NCBI GenBank assembly: GCA_023434665.1
Contig: JAEYSM010000020.1
Location: forward strand, 1-19,108
Reading direction: 5' to 3'
DNA: 19,108 nt
Origin: Bacteroidota bacterium
GTDB taxonomy: Bacteria > Bacteroidota > Bacteroidia > Bacteroidales > Lentimicrobiaceae
The translations under genes were made by a program, and so were the position numbers. Below the pieces are notes generated by a model that searched no databases, had not been told where the DNA came from, and was given only the letters and a program-made list of their open reading frames with translations. Below, one piece after another: positions 15,917 through 19,108 of this stretch. The stretch's first letter is position 1, and every line of letters starts with the position of its first letter.

Positions 15917-16936
15917 ATGAAAAGAATAAACTTCCTGTTAATTGCTATTTCCTTCATTTTTCCTGCCTTTTTTGTTGCTTGTGAAACTGACATCGATGTC
16001 ACGGCTGAATATAAAGATATTACTATAGTGTATGGCTTGTTAAGCAGAAATGACTCTGTACACTATTTGCGTATAAATAAGGCTTTCCTGGGTGATGGAA
16101 ATGTTATGGAATATGTGACAAACGCTGATTCTTCAAGCTATTACGATAATCTCGAAGTAACGCTTACTGAGACTACTTCTTCCGGTTTATCCAGAGAACT
16201 TCATTTCGACACTATTCAAATCAACGATAAAGAAGAAGGTGTTTTTTATGGTCCTAAACAAGTGGCATATAAATCAGCATTTTTGATTCCCGGAGGTGAC
16301 CAGGATTATACATATAATTTGAAAATCAGAAACAAGATCACCGGAAAAGAAGTTACTTCAAGTACCCAGGTAGTTAAGAATTTTGAAATAACAGCACCAA
16401 GGTTTGGTCAGCCTACTATTGATTTCCTTACTGATAACAATTTCACCATTAAGTGGAGAAGCGGAAAGAATGGTCGCAGGTATGAGCCTTTTATCCGCTT
16501 TTGGTTTCAGGAAGTATCCATTGGCAATGACACTATTGACCGATATATTGATTGGAAGCTAGGCTCAGTAAAATCAAAAAACCTGAACGGAGGAGAAGAA
16601 ATGACCATGCCATACAGGCCAACAGCCTTGTATGATATAAGCAGGTCGCTCATTCCTTACAAAGATGGAAGGGAAGCACAGGTTATTGCAAGATTTGTCA
16701 ATAAGTGTGAATTCACAATCTCTGTTGCCGGCGATGAATTAAATACTTATATGGAAGTTAACGGTCCAATTTCGGGAATCACTCAGGACAGACCAGAATA
16801 TACTAATATTGAAAACGGACTGGGACTTTTATCAAGCCGGTTTACTAAAATGATTTCGATTCCGGTTGGTGCACCAACTGAAGCCAGATTTATGGACATC
16901 GAAGAATTGAAATTCAAAGATAAACTCGGTAATTAA
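15917..16936 (+). CDS. DUF4249-like lipoprotein
   Basis: This 339-residue protein starts with MKRINFLLIAI, a hydrophobic core and a probable lipid-acceptor Cys at 22, directly followed by ETDID. The mature N-terminus (acidic TDIDV, then DITIVYGLLSRNDSVHYLRINKAFLGDGN) resembles Bacteroidota DUF4249-type lipoproteins, which have an immunoglobulin-like beta-rich fold and are often encoded near TonB-dependent receptors. No receptor gene is present in the window, so the usual partner is missing here. The function of the family is not established; a cell-envelope location is the only safe inference. The family name is from pattern memory and is the least certain part. dnaK follows 213 bases downstream under separate control. 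Confidence 0.7.
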   Translation: MKRINFLLIAISFIFPAFFVACETDIDVTAEYKDITIVYGLLSRNDSVHYLRINKAFLGDGNVMEYVTNADSSSYYDNLEVTLTETTSSGLSRELHFDTIQINDKEEGVFYGPKQVAYKSAFLIPGGDQDYTYNLKIRNKITGKEVTSSTQVVKNFEITAPRFGQPTIDFLTDNNFTIKWRSGKNGRRYEPFIRFWFQEVSIGNDTIDRYIDWKLGSVKSKNLNGGEEMTMPYRPTALYDISRSLIPYKDGREAQVIARFVNKCEFTISVAGDELNTYMEVNGPISGITQDRPEYTNIENGLGLLSSRFTKMISIPVGAPTEARFMDIEELKFKDKLGN

Positions 16937-16938
16937 AT

Positions 16939-16953
16939 CTGACGAAATGTCAG
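16939..16953. promoter_or_regulatory. Palindrome upstream of dnaK, possible operator
   Basis: CTGACGAAATGTCAG is a perfect 5-bp inverted repeat around a 5-base centre, followed by TTTT. It resembles the palindrome at 17070-17084 (core AC-A/G-AAATGT) and lies about 140 bases upstream of the sigma-54-like element, a typical distance for an activator site. It could instead be a weak terminator for the preceding lipoprotein gene, but a 5-bp stem is short for that. Confidence 0.45.
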
Positions 16954-16960
16954 TTTTCTG

Positions 16961-16970
16961 CCATTAATGG
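16961..16970. repeat. 10-base perfect palindrome upstream of dnaK
   Basis: CCATTAATGG is a perfect palindrome 7 bases after the CTGAC/GTCAG dyad. A protein-binding role is possible; a 10-base palindrome can also occur by chance. Confidence 0.3.
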
Positions 16971-17069
16971 GTATCTTATTCTTTTTCCCCTTTTCGCGTT
17001 AGTAAATGCCCTAATCCCTTAATTATCAACGATTGAAGAATTGTTTTTTGTTGTGTAGCCAAAGTTGCA

Positions 17070-17084
17070 GTTACAAAATGTAAC
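17070..17084. promoter_or_regulatory. Perfect inverted repeat next to the dnaK promoter region
   Basis: GTTACAAAATGTAAC has 6-bp arms around AAA. It is framed by GCCAA (17058-17062) and TTGGC (17086-17090), extending the symmetry imperfectly. It lies about 65 bases before the dnaK ATG and abuts the TTGGCA element, a position suited to a repressor or activator site. Confidence 0.5.
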
Positions 17085-17086
17085 GT

Positions 17087-17102
17087 TGGCATAATGATTG
17101 AA
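17087..17102 (+). promoter_or_regulatory. Sigma-54-like promoter element before dnaK
   Basis: TGGCATAATGATTGAA resembles the sigma-54 consensus TGGCAC-N5-TTGCA. The -24 GG is present, and ten bases later the -12 position reads GA instead of GC. It ends 47 bases before the ATG. No exact TAnnTTTG box occurs in the 213-base gap; the nearest is TAACGTTG at 17081-17088, with one mismatch. The assignment is tentative. Confidence 0.3.
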
Positions 17103-17149
17103 ATGCTATTTACAACAAAAGAAACAACTTCTAAAATATTTTAATCGAT

Positions 17150-19051
17150 ATGGGTAAAATTATAGGAATAGACCTTGGTACCACTAATTCGTGTGTTTCA
17201 GTAATGGAGGGAAATGAACCCGTTGTCATCCCTAACAGCGAAGGCAGGCGGACAACTCCTTCAATTGTTGCATTTACAAGCAATGGAGAAAGAAAAGTAG
17301 GAGATCCTGCAAAACGCCAGGCTATCACAAATCCGGAAAATACTATATTCTCAATAAAGCGATTTATGGGGGAAACATTCGACCGAGTTACCAAAGAAAC
17401 TGGAAGGGTTCCCTATAAAGTAGTTAAAGGTGATAATAACACTCCAAGGGTAAAAATTGATGATCGTACTTTTACTCCCCAGGAAATATCTGCTATGGTT
17501 CTTCAAAAGATGAAGAAAACTGCAGAAGATTATCTGGGTCAAACTGTTAATGAAGCGGTCATCACAGTGCCTGCTTATTTTAGCGATTCACAGCGTCAGG
17601 CAACTAAAGAAGCCGGTGAGATTGCCGGATTAACTGTAAAAAGAATTATCAATGAGCCAACTGCTGCTGCTTTGGCTTATGGATTGGATAAAAAGAGTGT
17701 AGATTTAAAAGTGGCAGTATTTGACCTGGGTGGAGGTACTTTTGATATTTCAATCCTCGAATTGGGTGATGGTGTTTTTGAAGTAAAATCAACAAACGGT
17801 GACACTCATTTAGGTGGTGATGATTTTGATCACAAAATTATCGACTGGTTAGCTGAAGAATTCCTTAAAGATGAAGGTATTGATCTTAGAAAAGATCCTA
17901 TGGCTCTTCAGCGTCTGAAAGAAGCTGCAGAAAAAGCTAAGATTGAATTATCAAGTTCAACTTCAACTGAAATCAATCTTCCTTATATAATGCCGGTTGA
18001 TGGTATCCCAAAACACCTTGTACGTACTCTTTCACGCGCGAAGTTCGAACAGTTAAATGATTCTTTAATTAGAGCCACAATTGAGCCATGTAAACAGGCA
18101 TTGAAAGATGCAGGTCTTACAGTAAATGACATAAATGAAGTTATTTTGGTTGGTGGTTCAACAAGAATTCCAGCAATCCAAAAAGTTGTGGAAGATTTCT
18201 TTGGAAAAACACCATCAAAAGGAGTTAATCCTGATGAAGTAGTTGCCATCGGAGCAGCAATTCAGGGTGGTGTGCTTACAGGGGAAGTTAAAGATGTTCT
18301 GTTACTTGATGTAACCCCACTATCATTGGGAATTGAAACTTTAGGCGGTGTAATGACAAGATTAATTGAATCAAACACCACCATTCCTACTCGTAAATCA
18401 GAGACTTTCTCAACAGCCAGTGATTCACAGCCTTCAGTAGAAATTCATGTACTCCAGGGCGAACGGTCTATGGCAAGAGATAATAAGAGTATTGGTAGAT
18501 TCCATCTCGATGGAATTCCTCCCGCACCAAGAGGTGTGCCTCAGATTGAAGTAACTTTCGATATTGATGCAAACGGTATTCTGAATGTTTCTGCAAAAGA
18601 TAAAGGTACTGGAAAATCACAACAAATTCGTATAGAGGCTTCTTCAGGCTTATCAGAAGATGAAATTAAACGAATGAAAGATGAGGCTTCTGCCAATGCT
18701 GAGAGTGACCGTAAAGCGAAGGAGGAAATCGATAAGCTTAATAGTGCTGATGGTATGATCTTTCAGACCGAAAAGCAGTTAAAGGAATTTGGTGATAAGA
18801 TACCTGGTGATAAGAAAGCTCCTATCGAAAAGGCACTCGCTGACCTAAAAGAAGCCCATAAAAACAAGGATATACCTGCTTTAGATAGTGCACTTGCCAA
18901 TTTGAATACCGCATGGCAGGCAGCCAGCGAGGATATTTACAAAGCCACCCAGAGTAATCAGGGTGAGCAGGGAACTCCTCCACCTTCGGGAAATCAGGAT
19001 AATAATCCCGATTCAGAAGTAACAGATGTAGACTTCGAAGAAGTGAAATAA
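17150..19051 (+). CDS. dnaK: Molecular chaperone DnaK (Hsp70)
   Basis: DnaK binds exposed hydrophobic segments of unfolded proteins in ATP-driven cycles with DnaJ and GrpE in the cytoplasm. The 633-residue protein has the family length. Its ATPase domain (about 1-380) contains GIDLGTTNS (6-14), NEPTAAALAYGLD and DLGGGTFDIS (192-201). The substrate-binding domain follows (LLLDVTPLSLGIETLGG, then DIDANGILNVSAKDKGTGK), then the helical lid and a Gly/Pro/Asn/Gln-rich tail ending VDFEEVK, typical of bacterial DnaK. grpE and dnaJ are not adjacent upstream, and a strong hairpin just after the stop suggests a single-gene transcript. The upstream gap contains palindromes and a sigma-54-like element that suggest stress control. 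Confidence 0.98.
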   Translation: MGKIIGIDLGTTNSCVSVMEGNEPVVIPNSEGRRTTPSIVAFTSNGERKVGDPAKRQAITNPENTIFSIKRFMGETFDRVTKETGRVPYKVVKGDNNTPRVKIDDRTFTPQEISAMVLQKMKKTAEDYLGQTVNEAVITVPAYFSDSQRQATKEAGEIAGLTVKRIINEPTAAALAYGLDKKSVDLKVAVFDLGGGTFDISILELGDGVFEVKSTNGDTHLGGDDFDHKIIDWLAEEFLKDEGIDLRKDPMALQRLKEAAEKAKIELSSSTSTEINLPYIMPVDGIPKHLVRTLSRAKFEQLNDSLIRATIEPCKQALKDAGLTVNDINEVILVGGSTRIPAIQKVVEDFFGKTPSKGVNPDEVVAIGAAIQGGVLTGEVKDVLLLDVTPLSLGIETLGGVMTRLIESNTTIPTRKSETFSTASDSQPSVEIHVLQGERSMARDNKSIGRFHLDGIPPAPRGVPQIEVTFDIDANGILNVSAKDKGTGKSQQIRIEASSGLSEDEIKRMKDEASANAESDRKAKEEIDKLNSADGMIFQTEKQLKEFGDKIPGDKKAPIEKALADLKEAHKNKDIPALDSALANLNTAWQAASEDIYKATQSNQGEQGTPPPSGNQDNNPDSEVTDVDFEEVK

Positions 19052-19070
19052 TCTAAGTAATACATAAAAG

Positions 19071-19104
19071 AAAAACCTGCACAATAAACATTGTGCAGGT
19101 TTTT
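19071..19104 (+). terminator. Rho-independent terminator of dnaK
   Basis: A perfect 15-bp stem (19071-19085 with 19090-19104) closes a 4-base AAAC loop. The GC-rich core is CCTGCAC/GTGCAGG, flanked by an A-run on the left and a T-run on the right. It begins 19 bases after the dnaK stop. The A and T runs make it potentially bidirectional, so it could also end a convergent transcript from beyond the window. Confidence 0.9.
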
Positions 19105-19108
19105 GCTT

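Noticed and set aside
1..19108. Mobile element, prophage, CRISPR or defence island
   Set aside because: No transposase, integrase, repeat array, tRNA-linked attachment site or known defence domain was seen; most genes are conserved housekeeping or envelope genes.

Overview
The window looks like chromosomal DNA from a member of the Bacteroidota, probably a Bacteroidales/Marinilabiliales-type anaerobe or facultative anaerobe. The reasons are the low-to-moderate GC content, Bacteroidota-type -7 promoter boxes (TAnnTTTG) in front of several genes, weak Shine-Dalgarno sequences, a GldN-like lipoprotein, a DUF4249-like lipoprotein, the hpt-adk-obgE gene order and a DnaK ending in EEVK. I see no mobile element, prophage, CRISPR array, tRNA or rRNA. 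This is mostly core-genome DNA with a few unusual protein architectures.

Layout. Positions 4-3644 (minus strand) hold an aspartase carrying an N-terminal Crp-like cyclic-nucleotide-binding domain and, upstream of it, a multi-pass membrane protein with C-terminal TPRs that resembles TMTC/GT-C glycosyltransferases. A divergent promoter pair (about 3645-3732) separates these from a plus-strand GldN-like lipoprotein (3733-4278). An M16 zinc peptidase and a class I O-methyltransferase follow (4374-6347). purE runs on the minus strand (6357-6866) and is transcribed divergently from a plus-strand run of hpt, a tandem double adenylate kinase, obgE, a PAP2 phosphatase and a Nim-like flavin split-barrel protein (6996-10889). 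A minus-strand operon then reads panB, an RluA-type pseudouridine synthase and a large outer-membrane protein that combines an HExxH metallopeptidase-like domain, a beta-propeller and a beta-barrel (15254 down to 10886). The right end holds a 79-residue proline-rich ORF, a DUF4249-like lipoprotein and dnaK, which has several inverted repeats upstream and a strong hairpin terminator downstream.

How the genes fit together. purE, hpt and adk form a purine synthesis and salvage neighbourhood: AIR carboxylation, IMP/GMP salvage and AMP/ADP interconversion. obgE is a GTPase linked to ribosome assembly. panB supplies pantothenate, and the aspartase links aspartate to fumarate. The cell-envelope genes (TPR membrane protein, GldN-like lipoprotein, propeller-barrel protein, DUF4249-like lipoprotein, PAP2) have no obvious single pathway in common.

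Most notable observations. (1) The adenylate kinase is a head-to-tail duplication in one polypeptide. Lobe 1 keeps all the usual catalytic residues, while lobe 2 has lost both conserved Mg-associated aspartates (D to S and D to K) but keeps its P-loop and arginines. (2) The aspartase is fused to a Crp-like sensor domain whose key cyclic-phosphate arginine appears to be replaced by histidine. (3) A stand-alone lipoprotein carries a GldN/PorN-like C-terminal signature without neighbouring gldKLM genes. (4) dnaK lacks an exact housekeeping -7 box but has two related palindromes and a near-consensus sigma-54-like element. I did not find a complete new multi-gene defence or mobile system here.
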